A stretch of 64,000 nucleotides of DNA. Origin: Modestobacter marinus. GTDB lineage: Bacteria; Actinomycetota; Actinomycetes; Mycobacteriales; Geodermatophilaceae. The position numbers were made by a program, and so were the translations under genes. The notes beneath the pieces are model-generated. The model ran no database searches. It was not told the origin of the DNA and saw only the letters and a list, made by a program, of their open reading frames with translations. This document shows positions 38,794 to 45,252 of the stretch, piece by piece. Each line of letters begins with the position of its first letter. Position 1 is the stretch's first letter. The DNA is taken from contig NZ_JAAMPA010000002.1 of the NCBI RefSeq assembly GCF_011758655.1, forward strand, positions 806,001 through 870,000, read 5' to 3'.

Positions 38794-39351
38794 TCAGTCG
38801 AGCAGCAGCACCGGGTCACCCTCGGCCACCAGGCCGGGGGTCCGGACCTCGGCGTACACGCCCAGGCAGTGCTTCGGGGTGCGGACCACGTCGAGCTCCG
38901 CGGTGCCGATCCGCACCCGCCGGCCGACCCAGGACCGCTCGTCCTGCCCGCCGCTCAGGTGCAGCAGCAGGTTGGCGCGCGGGTCGTCGGCCGAGCAGCC
39001 CTCGGGAACGTCGCCGGCCGCGGCCCGGTCGATCGCGGTGCGGGACACCAGGTGGACGGCGGCCGCGTCGACCTGCGGCCCACCCGAGGACGCGATCAGC
39101 CGGACCGGCCGGCCCAGCACCTCCGTCAGCGTGATCGTGTCCGCCTCGGTGTCGCCAGTGGGCACGACCTCACGCATCCGGGGGGTGATCTTCACGGTGA
39201 CCCGCTCGCCGCTCCCGGCCTCCACCACCGACCACGCCCGGTCGCCGCGCAGCCCGGCGTCCGAGACCTCCGCGGCCGGGACCACCCGCCCGGCCAGGGA
39301 CTTCACCGGGTACACCGAGATCTGGCCGACCTGCCCCACCGTGTCGCTCAC
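38794..39351 (-). CDS. MOSC-domain protein
   Basis: A 185-residue protein combining the N-terminal MOSC beta-barrel (ISVYPVKSLAGRVVPAAEVS) with a C-terminal MOSC domain (VRTPKHCLGVYAEVRTPGLV). The Cys in KHCLGVY is the probable molybdenum or sulphur ligand, as in YiiM/YcbX/mARC-like proteins. The GTG start (VSDTVGQVG) follows a poor upstream frame. Redox partner and substrate unknown. Confidence 0.85.
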   Translation of the reverse strand: MSDTVGQVGQISVYPVKSLAGRVVPAAEVSDAGLRGDRAWSVVEAGSGERVTVKITPRMREVVPTGDTEADTITLTEVLGRPVRLIASSGGPQVDAAAVHLVSRTAIDRAAAGDVPEGCSADDPRANLLLHLSGGQDERSWVGRRVRIGTAELDVVRTPKHCLGVYAEVRTPGLVAEGDPVLLLD

Positions 39352-39361
39352 CGCGCCGACG

Positions 39362-39775
39362 CTACGCGGGCCGGGACCGGGCGGCCTGCCCGGTCGGCGG
39401 GTCACCCCGGCGCCGCAGCCGGCGCAGCTGGGCCTCCAGGTAGGGCCGGGCCCGTCGCTGCCCACCGCGCTCGGCGATGGCGCCGTCCAGGGCGGTCAGC
39501 ACCCGGTCCAGCCGGAGCTCGTCGGGGGTCCAGCCGCGCCGCTCGCACTCCTCCAGCCACGGGACCGGCGCGGTGTGCCCGCGCTCGGAGTTGCAGCGCC
39601 GGCAGGCGGCCACCTCGTTCTCCAGCCAGGACGGCCCGCCCTTGACCCGCGGCACCACGTGCTCGGTGGTCGGCACCACCTGCGGGCCGAAGGCCCGGCC
39701 GCACCACACGCAGGTGGGCCCGTCCCGCTCGACGGCGACCCGCAGTCGGGCCGCCCGGTCCAGTGCCATCGCCAC
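39362..39775 (-). CDS. HNH endonuclease
   Basis: A 137-residue protein with a zinc-supported HNH fold: CVWC at about residues 22-25, TEHVVPRVKGGPSW with the catalytic His, and CRRCNSERG. The GTG start is annotated; an ATG two codons in is equally possible. Standalone HNH proteins of this kind are common in actinobacteria and their targets are unknown. The neighbours (MOSC, tRNA) give no hint of a defence locus. Confidence 0.85.
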   Translation of the reverse strand: MAMALDRAARLRVAVERDGPTCVWCGRAFGPQVVPTTEHVVPRVKGGPSWLENEVAACRRCNSERGHTAPVPWLEECERRGWTPDELRLDRVLTALDGAIAERGGQRRARPYLEAQLRRLRRRGDPPTGQAARSRPA

Positions 39776-39817
39776 CCATGGTGCGCCGCGCCCCGGAGTC
39801 GTGCCCCTGGGACGACG

Positions 39818-39859
39818 AAGGGGCCAGGATCCCCCGTCTCCGGGTTCACCTGGCCCCTT
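39818..39859 (-). terminator. Terminator of tRNA-Val(CAC)
   Basis: Perfect 11-base stem AAGGGGCCAGG/CCTGGCCCCTT with a 20-base loop, beginning eight bases after the tRNA 3' end on the minus strand and followed by TCGTCG. Confidence 0.7.
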
Positions 39860-39867
39860 GCAGCCGG

Positions 39868-39939
39868 TGGGCGATACTGGGATCGAACCAGTGACCTCTT
39901 CGGTGTGAACGAAGCGCTCTACCGCTGAGCCAATCGCCC
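39868..39939 (-). tRNA. tRNA-Val (anticodon CAC)
   Basis: Seven-base acceptor GGGCGAT/ATCGCCC with discriminator A, an anticodon stem CTTCG/CGAAG around TTCACAC (anticodon CAC, reads GUG), and a normal T arm with TTCGATC. 72 nt; no encoded CCA. Its acceptor and T arm are the same as those of the tRNA-Val(GAC) gene at 43038. Confidence 0.97.
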
Positions 39940-39965
39940 GGTGCGTCGAACATCTTGCCAGATGC

Positions 39966-40457
39966 TCAACGCCAGAGCGGCACCCACCCCGGCACCCAGT
40001 CCGGCACGCCGGTCAGGTGCAGGGTCACGAGCAGCACGCCGCAGACGAACGCCGCGGTCAGCGCGGCGACGGCCAGGCGCACGACCACCGGCTGGCGGTT
40101 CAGCCAGGCCGTCCACCGGGCCACGTGCCGACGGGTGAACTCCAGCACCCGCTCGGCCCAGGTGAACTCGGTGGCGAGCAGGAACAACCCTGCGATCACG
40201 GTCAGCCAGCCGGGCCCCGGCAGCGGGATGGTGACGATGCCGAAGGCCACGACCAGGCCACCGAGCAGCCCGACGCCGCCCCGGTAGGGGGTGTCCAGGC
40301 TGCGGCGGGCGGCGATCCAGCGGCGCCAGCCCGCCTCGGCGACCCGCTCGCGCAGGCTGTGCACGCCGTCGGCGTCGTACCGGGCGCGGCGCTCCTGAGC
40401 GGTCTCGGGCGCCTCCGGCTCCGGCCGGCCCGACACGTGCTCACCCGGCACCGCCAT
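39966..40457 (-). CDS. TIGR02611-family membrane protein
   Basis: A 163-residue membrane protein with a charged N-terminal 55 residues, two adjacent helices around the family signature TIPLPGPGWLTVIAGLFLLATEF, and a third near the C terminus (LAVAALTAAFVCGVLLVTL). Function unknown. ATG with AGGACA upstream. It follows the anti-sigma gene by 14 bases and precedes the tRNA. Confidence 0.85.
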   Translation of the reverse strand: MAVPGEHVSGRPEPEAPETAQERRARYDADGVHSLRERVAEAGWRRWIAARRSLDTPYRGGVGLLGGLVVAFGIVTIPLPGPGWLTVIAGLFLLATEFTWAERVLEFTRRHVARWTAWLNRQPVVVRLAVAALTAAFVCGVLLVTLHLTGVPDWVPGWVPLWR

Positions 40458-40471
40458 CGTGTCCTGTCCGT

Positions 40472-41371
40472 TCAGCTGGTCACCTGCCCGGTCGCGACGA
40501 TGTCCGTCGGTTCCGACGGAGCCTGCCGACCGGGCTCGATGCTGATGCCGTACGCGGGGTACTCGTCCAGCCCGGTCTCCACCGAGCCTACGGTCCGCAG
40601 GTCCATCTCAGAAGTCACCACGTCGAACGTCCCGATGGCCACGGGGGGACCATCCGGCAACCCCCAGACGACGTAGGTGGTGTCACCGCTGTCGTTGACC
40701 GGCAGGCCGTCGGCCACCACCTGCAGCGCTCCGTCCCGGGCGACGACGGTCGCGACGTCCTCGCCGTCCTCCTCGGCCAGCGGGGCGATGACGGCCTGCC
40801 CGGGCTCCAGGAGGGCGTCGAGCACCCGGTCCTGCTCGGCCGCTGCGGCCACGGCCTCGTCGCGTGCGCTGGTCAGCGCGACGTTCCAGGCGCCCAGCGC
40901 CAGCACCGCCGCCACCGCGGCGGCGACCAACGCGGTCGGGAGCACCCGCCGCCACGCCGGGCGTGGATCGGCGACCCGGGTCGGCAGCGGCAGCTGGAGG
41001 TCCCGTGCGGACGTGCTGCCCGCACCGGTCGGCCAGGGGCCGGGCCGGTCGGCGGGCCGGGTCGGCGCCGCCGGTGGCTGCTCGCGCCGACGCCCGGCCG
41101 GGGGCGTCTGCGGGAGCTGCTCGGTCTCCTCGACCGCCGCGCGCAGGCGGTCCCGCAGCCCGTCCGACGGCTCGGCCGGTGGCAGGTCGCGGGACATCGC
41201 GGCCATCACCTCGGCGGTCTCGGCGACCGTGTCGGCACAGCGGTCGCAGTCGGCGAGGTGCGCGGCGAAGAGGTCCTCGTCCTCGGGCTCGAGCGCGTGC
41301 AGCGCCCAGCCGACGGCCAGCTCGTCCCAGCTGCGGTGCTCGTCGTCCCGGTTGCCCAGGGGGGCGGTCAT
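40472..41371 (-). CDS. RskA-like anti-sigma factor
   Basis: Membrane anti-sigma factor expected to hold the adjacent ECF sigma factor inactive. 299 residues. The N-terminal zinc-binding domain has HLADCDRC (H-x3-C-x2-C) near residue 38, then a Pro-rich linker, one membrane helix (VLPTALVAAAVAAVLALGAW, about 143-163), and an external RskA domain with TTYVVWGLPDGPPVAIGTF. The ATG overlaps the sigma gene stop. Release is probably by regulated proteolysis, as for RskA. Confidence 0.92.
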   Translation of the reverse strand: MTAPLGNRDDEHRSWDELAVGWALHALEPEDEDLFAAHLADCDRCADTVAETAEVMAAMSRDLPPAEPSDGLRDRLRAAVEETEQLPQTPPAGRRREQPPAAPTRPADRPGPWPTGAGSTSARDLQLPLPTRVADPRPAWRRVLPTALVAAAVAAVLALGAWNVALTSARDEAVAAAAEQDRVLDALLEPGQAVIAPLAEEDGEDVATVVARDGALQVVADGLPVNDSGDTTYVVWGLPDGPPVAIGTFDVVTSEMDLRTVGSVETGLDEYPAYGISIEPGRQAPSEPTDIVATGQVTS

Positions 41372-41985
41372 CGGGGAGCTCCGTCGGCCGGGGTGACGCC
41401 GGTGCCGAGGGTGTCCTTGAGCCGGCGCATGCCGGCGAGCATCCGGGTCTTCACCGTCCCCAGGGGGATGCCGGTCAGGGCGGCCACCTCGCGCTGGGTG
41501 TACCCGCCGTAGTAGGCCAAGGTCAGCGCCTCCCGTTGCGGATCGGGCAGGGAACGCAGCGCCGTCCGCACCCGGCCGGCCTCCACCCGCTCCCACGCCT
41601 CGTCCTCGACGTCGTGGTTCTCGGTCGGTGCCGCGAGCGCCATGTCCTCCTCGGCCCGCGCGGTGCGGCGGCGCTGCGACTCCTCGCGGCGGACGGCGTC
41701 CACCGCCTTGTGGTGGACCATCGTCAGCACCCACGAGGCGACGCTGCCCCGGCTGCCGTCGAAGGCGCTCGGGTTGCGCCAGATGCCGAGGAAGACGTCC
41801 TGGAGCACGTCCTCGGCCAGCGTGTCGTCGGCCAGCACCCGGCGGGCCAGGGCGAACGCCGGGCGCCGGAAGCGCAGGTAGAGGTCATCGACCGCCGTGC
41901 GGTCGCCAGCCGCCATCCGGCGGACCAGCTCGAGGTCGGCGGCGCCGTCCTCGGGACTGCGCACTGGTCGGCTCACGAGGCCCAT
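41368..41985 (-). CDS. ECF RNA polymerase sigma factor (SigK-like)
   Basis: Group IV sigma factor, 205 residues from ATG at 41985; a GTG two codons upstream is also possible. Region 2 includes DLYLRFRRPAFALARRVLAD, LAEDVLQDVFLGIWRN and WVLTMVHHKAVDAVRRE. Region 4 is SLPDPQREALTLAYYGGYTQREVAA with helix-turn-helix GIPLGTVKTRM. The paired RskA-type gene supports a SigK-like subgroup. A 15-base motif 105 bases upstream recurs before the small ORF at 44558. Confidence 0.93.
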   Translation of the reverse strand: MGLVSRPVRSPEDGAADLELVRRMAAGDRTAVDDLYLRFRRPAFALARRVLADDTLAEDVLQDVFLGIWRNPSAFDGSRGSVASWVLTMVHHKAVDAVRREESQRRRTARAEEDMALAAPTENHDVEDEAWERVEAGRVRTALRSLPDPQREALTLAYYGGYTQREVAALTGIPLGTVKTRMLAGMRRLKDTLGTGVTPADGAPR

Positions 41986-42089
41986 GGTCACACGTGGCGT
42001 TCGGCGCGTCGGCCCTGATCGGTTCGCCCCCTCACCACGGTCCCGGCGACCGCGGTGGGCCCGTGTCGGCTGGCCACGCGTGGGACGCA

Positions 42090-42104
42090 TGTGACTGGTG
42101 TGAC
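42090..42104. promoter_or_regulatory. 15-base motif upstream of sigma gene, copy 1
   Basis: GTCACACCAGTCACA on the minus strand, 105 bases upstream of the sigma gene start. The same 15 bases occur on the plus strand at 44485-44499, upstream of a small ORF. Candidate operator or ECF promoter element; inference only. Confidence 0.35.
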
Positions 42105-42158
42105 GCGACACGCCGGGACCATGCGTGACCGAGGGCAGTTCTGGGTCGTTAAGGAGGC

Positions 42159-42677
42159 ATGGCTCGCCACTCGATGTCCGGTTGCACCGCACGGACGACG
42201 TTCCACCTCATCGGCCCCCAGTCCTGGACGGCGGTCCCGGCCGCGCTGGTCTACGACTCCACCGACCCGTTCGCCGTGCGCGTCCGGTTCGGCGACGACG
42301 ACGACCGTGCCCACGACGACGGCTCCGCGTACGAGGCCGCCGGTGCCGACGACGCCGGCTCCGACACCGCCCCGGACGAGGACGGCGGCGTCGAGTGGCT
42401 GCTCAGCCGCGACCTCCTGCGCGCGGGCCTGGTCGGGCCGGTCGGCGAGGGCGACGTCCGGCTGTGGCCGGCACGCGGCGGACTGGACGTGCTGTTCCTG
42501 CAACTGCGCGCCCCCTCGGGCGAGGCGCTGTTCGAGGTCTCGGGGGCCGCGGTCGGCCAGTTCCTGCGCGAGACCGACGCTCTGGTCCCGGTCGGCACGG
42601 AGAGCGAGCTGATGCGGGTCGACGACGAGCTGACCGCCCTCCTGCGCGGCGGCACCGACAACCCCACGTCGCACTGA
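42159..42677 (+). CDS. SsgA-family sporulation/cell-division regulator with acidic insertion
   Basis: SsgA-like protein (SALP); in streptomycetes these position FtsZ or peptidoglycan enzymes during sporulation. Family match: FHLIGPQSWTAVPAALVYDS, DPFAVRVRF, WLLSRDLLRAGLVGPVGEGD and EVSGAAVGQFLRETDALVPV. At 172 residues it exceeds SsgB-like proteins by about 30, owing to an Asp/Ala-rich insertion at residues 46-76. AAGGAGG ends only one base before the ATG, an abnormally short spacing; a second ATG five codons on is 16 bases away. Divergent from the sigma gene. Confidence 0.88.
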   Translation: MARHSMSGCTARTTFHLIGPQSWTAVPAALVYDSTDPFAVRVRFGDDDDRAHDDGSAYEAAGADDAGSDTAPDEDGGVEWLLSRDLLRAGLVGPVGEGDVRLWPARGGLDVLFLQLRAPSGEALFEVSGAAVGQFLRETDALVPVGTESELMRVDDELTALLRGGTDNPTSH

Positions 42678-42737
42678 CCCCCGCACGGCGCTGACCTGCA
42701 GGAACCCCCGTCCCGACACCCCCTGGACCCCCCGGGT

Positions 42738-42766
42738 TTGGAGCCCCAGAACGGGTCGGTTAGAGT
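42738..42766 (+). promoter_or_regulatory. Promoter of the tRNA-Gly/Cys/Val cluster
   Basis: TTGGAG (42738-42743), a 17-base spacer, then TAGAGT (42761-42766), 30 bases before tRNA-Gly. A small GCGGA/TCCGC hairpin sits in the leader just before the tRNA. Confidence 0.72.
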
Positions 42767-42796
42767 TCTCCACGTAACGCGGACTTGATCCGCAAC

Positions 42797-42869
42797 GCGG
42801 ACGTGGCTCAGTTGGTAGAGCATCACCTTGCCAAGGTGAGGGTCGCGGGTTCGAATCCCGTCGTCCGCT
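42797..42869 (+). tRNA. tRNA-Gly (anticodon GCC)
   Basis: Acceptor GCGGACG/CGTCCGC with discriminator T, anticodon loop TTGCCAA in stem TCACC/GGTGA, T loop TTCGAAT. 73 nt, no encoded CCA. First gene of the Gly-Cys-Val cluster. Confidence 0.97.
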
Positions 42870-42913
42870 CGGGAACCCCCGGGCGCTGGTCGCGAGACCG
42901 GCGCCCGGCCTGC

Positions 42914-42984
42914 GGTGGAGTGGCCGAGAGGCGAGGCAACGGCCTGCAAAGCCGTCTACACGGGTTCAAATCCCGTCTCCACCT
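42914..42984 (+). tRNA. tRNA-Cys (anticodon GCA)
   Basis: Acceptor GGTGGAG/CTCCACC with discriminator T, anticodon loop CTGCAAA in stem ACGGC/GCCGT, T loop TTCAAAT. 71 nt, no encoded CCA. 44 bases after tRNA-Gly. Confidence 0.97.
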
Positions 42985-43037
42985 CGTCTCCTCCACGGAG
43001 CACGAGTGTGGAGGCAGGCCGGTCGGCAGACCGGTAG

Positions 43038-43109
43038 GGGCGATTGGCGCAGCGGTAGCGCGCTTCCCTGACACGGAAGAGGTCACTGGTTCGATCCCAG
43101 TATCGCCCA
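43038..43109 (+). tRNA. tRNA-Val (anticodon GAC)
   Basis: Acceptor GGGCGAT/ATCGCCC with discriminator A, anticodon loop CTGACAC in stem CTTCC/GGAAG, T loop TTCGATC. CCA is encoded at 43110-43112, unlike the other tRNAs here. The 3' acceptor strand and CCA form part of the left arm of a perfect 62-bp palindrome. Confidence 0.97.
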
Positions 43110-43164
43110 CCAGCACAGAAGGCCCCAGGTCCACGGACCTGGGGCCTTCTGTGCTGGTGGGCGA
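43103..43164 (+). terminator. Perfect 62-bp palindrome overlapping the tRNA-Val 3' end
   Basis: Arms of 30 bases (43103-43132 and 43135-43164) are exact reverse complements separated by AC. The inner part, AGAAGGCCCCAGGTCC and its complement, is an obvious terminator for the tRNA cluster. The outer nine bases of the left arm are the tRNA 3' acceptor strand and CCA region, so the right arm can also pair with the end of the tRNA. Confidence 0.85.
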
Positions 43165-43205
43165 CGGGTCCGCCGGCGACCTCGGGCTCCTGTGATCATC
43201 CCCAC

Positions 43206-43697
43206 TCAGCCGACCGGCACACCGTCGGCCGCGGCACGCAGGGCAGCGAGGTCGAGCTTGCGCATCCCGAGCATGGCCTGCACGGCCCGCTGGGCCCGCG
43301 CCGGATCGGGGTCGGCGAACACCTCCGCCATGCCGGCCGGGACGACCTGCCAGGACAGCCCGTACCGGTCCTTGAGCCACCCGCACTCGCTCTCCTGTCC
43401 CCCGTCCCCGATGAGCCGGTCCCAGAAGCGGTCGACCTCGGCCTGGTCGGCGCAGTCGATCTGGAACGACACGGCCTCGGTGAAGGGGAACTGCGGTCCG
43501 CCGTTGATCCCCACGAAGCGCTGGCCGGCCACCTCGAACTCGACGCTCATCACCGACCCGGCCGGGCCGGGCGCGCCCTCCGGGTAGCGGGCCACGCTGA
43601 GCAGCCGGCCCTCCCCGAAGACGTCGACGTAGTAGTGCGCCGCCTCCTCCGCCTGGCTGTCGAACCACAGGTTCGGGACGATCTTCTGCTGCGCCAT
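43206..43697 (-). CDS. VOC-superfamily protein (PhnB-like)
   Basis: Vicinal oxygen chelate fold protein of the PhnB/3-demethylubiquinone-methyltransferase-like group, 163 residues. IVPNLWFDSQAEEAAHYYVD at the N terminus, SVEFEVAGQRFVGINGGP, WLKDRYGLSWQVVP. Activity is not predictable; most relatives are uncharacterised. ATG with GGAGGAGAG upstream. Confidence 0.85.
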   Translation of the reverse strand: MAQQKIVPNLWFDSQAEEAAHYYVDVFGEGRLLSVARYPEGAPGPAGSVMSVEFEVAGQRFVGINGGPQFPFTEAVSFQIDCADQAEVDRFWDRLIGDGGQESECGWLKDRYGLSWQVVPAGMAEVFADPDPARAQRAVQAMLGMRKLDLAALRAAADGVPVG

Positions 43698-43778
43698 CTC
43701 GACTCTCCTCCGCGACCGGGACCCCGCACCGGGGCCTGCACGAGAGGACCGCGCCGGCCGGCGGAACTGATCGCGGGG

Positions 43779-44375
43779 TCAGCACGTCGCGGGCTCCACG
43801 TGCTCGGACCAGAAGCGATCCACCTGCGCGGCCAGCTCCTCCGGCGGACCGTCGTTGCGCAACACGACGTCGGCGACCGCCCGGCGCTGCTCGTCGGTGG
43901 CCTGGCTGGCGATCCGGGCCCGCGCGTCGGCAGCGGACAGCCCCCGGTCCACCAGCCGGGCGACCCGGGTCTCCGGGTCGGTCTGCACGACGAGCACCAG
44001 GTCGAAGGACGCCGCCTGCCCCGTCTCGACCAGCAGGGGCACGTCCTGGACCACGACCGACCCCGGCGGTGCCGCAGCGGCCAGCTCAGCTGCACGCGCG
44101 CGCACCCGGGGATGGACGATCGCGTCCAACCGGGCCCGCGCCGCGGGATCGGCGAAGACCACCGCGGCGAGCGCAGCCCGGTCCAGCGCGCCGTCCCCGG
44201 TCAGCACCCCGGGCCCGAACTCCTCGGCGATCGCGGCCAGCCCCGTCGTCCCCGGTGCCACCGCCTCGCGGGCGAGCCGGTCGGCGTCCACGACGACGGC
44301 ACCCCGTTCGGCCAGCAGGGCCGCGACGGTGCTCTTGCCCGAACCGATGCCGCCGGTCAGCCCGATCTTCACCAC
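43779..44375 (-). CDS. coaE: Dephospho-CoA kinase
   Basis: Last step of CoA biosynthesis: phosphorylates the ribose 3'-OH of dephospho-CoA. P-loop GGIGSGKST at residues 8-16, DADRLAREAV, and the IVHPRVRARA segment. 198 residues. The start is one of two tandem GTGs; TAAGGT (44382-44387, minus strand) ends six bases before the first, so the message is probably leaderless. It lies between the tRNA cluster and rpsA, near polA as in mycobacteria. Confidence 0.95.
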   Translation of the reverse strand: MVKIGLTGGIGSGKSTVAALLAERGAVVVDADRLAREAVAPGTTGLAAIAEEFGPGVLTGDGALDRAALAAVVFADPAARARLDAIVHPRVRARAAELAAAAPPGSVVVQDVPLLVETGQAASFDLVLVVQTDPETRVARLVDRGLSAADARARIASQATDEQRRAVADVVLRNDGPPEELAAQVDRFWSEHVEPATC

Positions 44376-44479
44376 GGTGCGACCTTAGGAGCAGCCCCGT
44401 CCTCGCGCAGGGTCCTCCCGCACGGCGAGGGCCCCTCAGGTCTCGGCGAGGTCACGGCCCCGGCGGCCCCGGCGCGTCG

Positions 44480-44499
44480 CACCAGTCACACCAGTCACA
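44480..44499. promoter_or_regulatory. 15-base motif, copy 2, with tandem 9-mer
   Basis: CACCAGTCA occurs twice in tandem (44480-44488, 44489-44497), and GTCACACCAGTCACA at 44485-44499 matches the motif upstream of the ECF sigma gene. It lies 58 bases before the small ORF at 44558. It may mark a shared regulator. Confidence 0.35.
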
Positions 44500-44557
44500 G
44501 GACCTACCTTTCGTCCCGGTGGACTTCCCCCGCCACAGGAGAGAGGCAGACCCGACC

Positions 44558-44815
44558 ATGTCCCGTTCCACGCTCGATGGCGCACTGTCGACCGCTGGCA
44601 CTCCCCGCCGTGGTCGGCACCGGATCGACGCCCCCGGCGGGGTGCGCTGCTCCGACCTCCCCGGCGTGCGCGAGCGCCTGCCGCAGGGCAGCCGCGGGGC
44701 CGCGTTCTTCCGCGCCCTGATGCCGAGCGTGCGCTCCGGTCGGCACACCTGGGACTTCCTGGCCAACGCCGGCGGTCGCCCGCGCACCGCGTTCGCCATC
44801 ATCCTCAGCCTCTGA
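44558..44815 (+). CDS. Small basic hypothetical protein, 85 residues
   Basis: Not recognised. ATG start giving MSRSTLDGALSTAG; it has many Arg and Gly residues, includes RCSDLPGVRERLPQG and ends FLANAGGRPRTAFAIILSL. No membrane segment beyond the short hydrophobic end, and no known domain. Support for coding is the clean ATG, a GAGAGG box about 11 bases upstream and the regulatory-like DNA before it. It stands alone between coaE and rpsA. Confidence 0.45.
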   Translation: MSRSTLDGALSTAGTPRRGRHRIDAPGGVRCSDLPGVRERLPQGSRGAAFFRALMPSVRSGRHTWDFLANAGGRPRTAFAIILSL

Positions 44816-44974
44816 CCCAGGTCCCGCCCGTCCCCACCGCCGGCGAGCTCACGGCAGGGGACGGCGGGAGGGCCTGACCGAGGGGCACCACCCCCGCTGC
44901 CTGCCCTGCGACGGCTCACGGACGAGCCGGCACGCAGCCGCGGTCCGACAGCTCACGGCCGAGCCCCAGGACCC

Positions 44975-45010
44975 GACGACCCCGTCGACCGCACGGTCGG
45001 CGGGGTCGTC
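44975..45010. terminator. 17-bp stem hairpin
   Basis: GACGACCCCGTCGACCG pairs with CGGTCGGCGGGGTCGTC at 16 of 17 positions around a two-base loop. It lies 160 bases after the small ORF and overlaps the first unit of the near-tandem duplication. Confidence 0.55.
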
Positions 45011-45187
45011 GCCGTCCGGGGCCCACGGTCGGCGGAGTCGACGCCGTCCCGGCCCACCCTCCGTCAGCGGGCCGTCCCTGTCCGGGAAGGACGGTCAGCG
45101 GGCCGTCAGCGGCTGGCGACGCGGTCGTCCGGTCCGACGACGCCCAGGCTCGCGACGCGTGGACGGCGGCCACCTGGCGCAGAGACG

Positions 45188-45225
45188 ACCGTGCGCCGCC
45201 CACCCGGAGGTGGACGGCGCACGGT
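45188..45225 (-). terminator. Terminator of rpsA
   Basis: A 17-base stem (ACCGTGCGCCGCCCACC with one mismatch) around a CGGA loop, 27 bases after the rpsA stop on the minus strand. Confidence 0.7.
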
Positions 45226-45252
45226 CAGGTGCTGCTCAGACGAGCTGCGAGG

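Larger units (their letters stand above)
44816..45252. other. 437-bp intergenic region with hairpins and repeats
   Basis: No convincing gene. It holds a 17-base stem hairpin at 44975-45010, a 32/31-base near-tandem duplication at 44993-45055 (ACGGTCGGCGG...), two copies of GTCAGCGGGCCGTC, and the rpsA terminator at 45188-45225. The minus-strand ORF at 44916-45203 has shadow-like composition. Confidence 0.6.

Noticed and set aside
40472-42192. Longer N-terminal versions of the sigma and anti-sigma genes
   Set aside because: The extensions are Arg-rich, lack family similarity and run antisense or into the neighbouring gene. The chosen starts give the usual overlap between the two genes.
44916-45203. 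Minus-strand ORF of 95 codons in the gap before rpsA
   Set aside because: Arg/Gly/Pro-rich with no recognisable pattern or ribosome-binding site, and it runs through hairpins and direct repeats.
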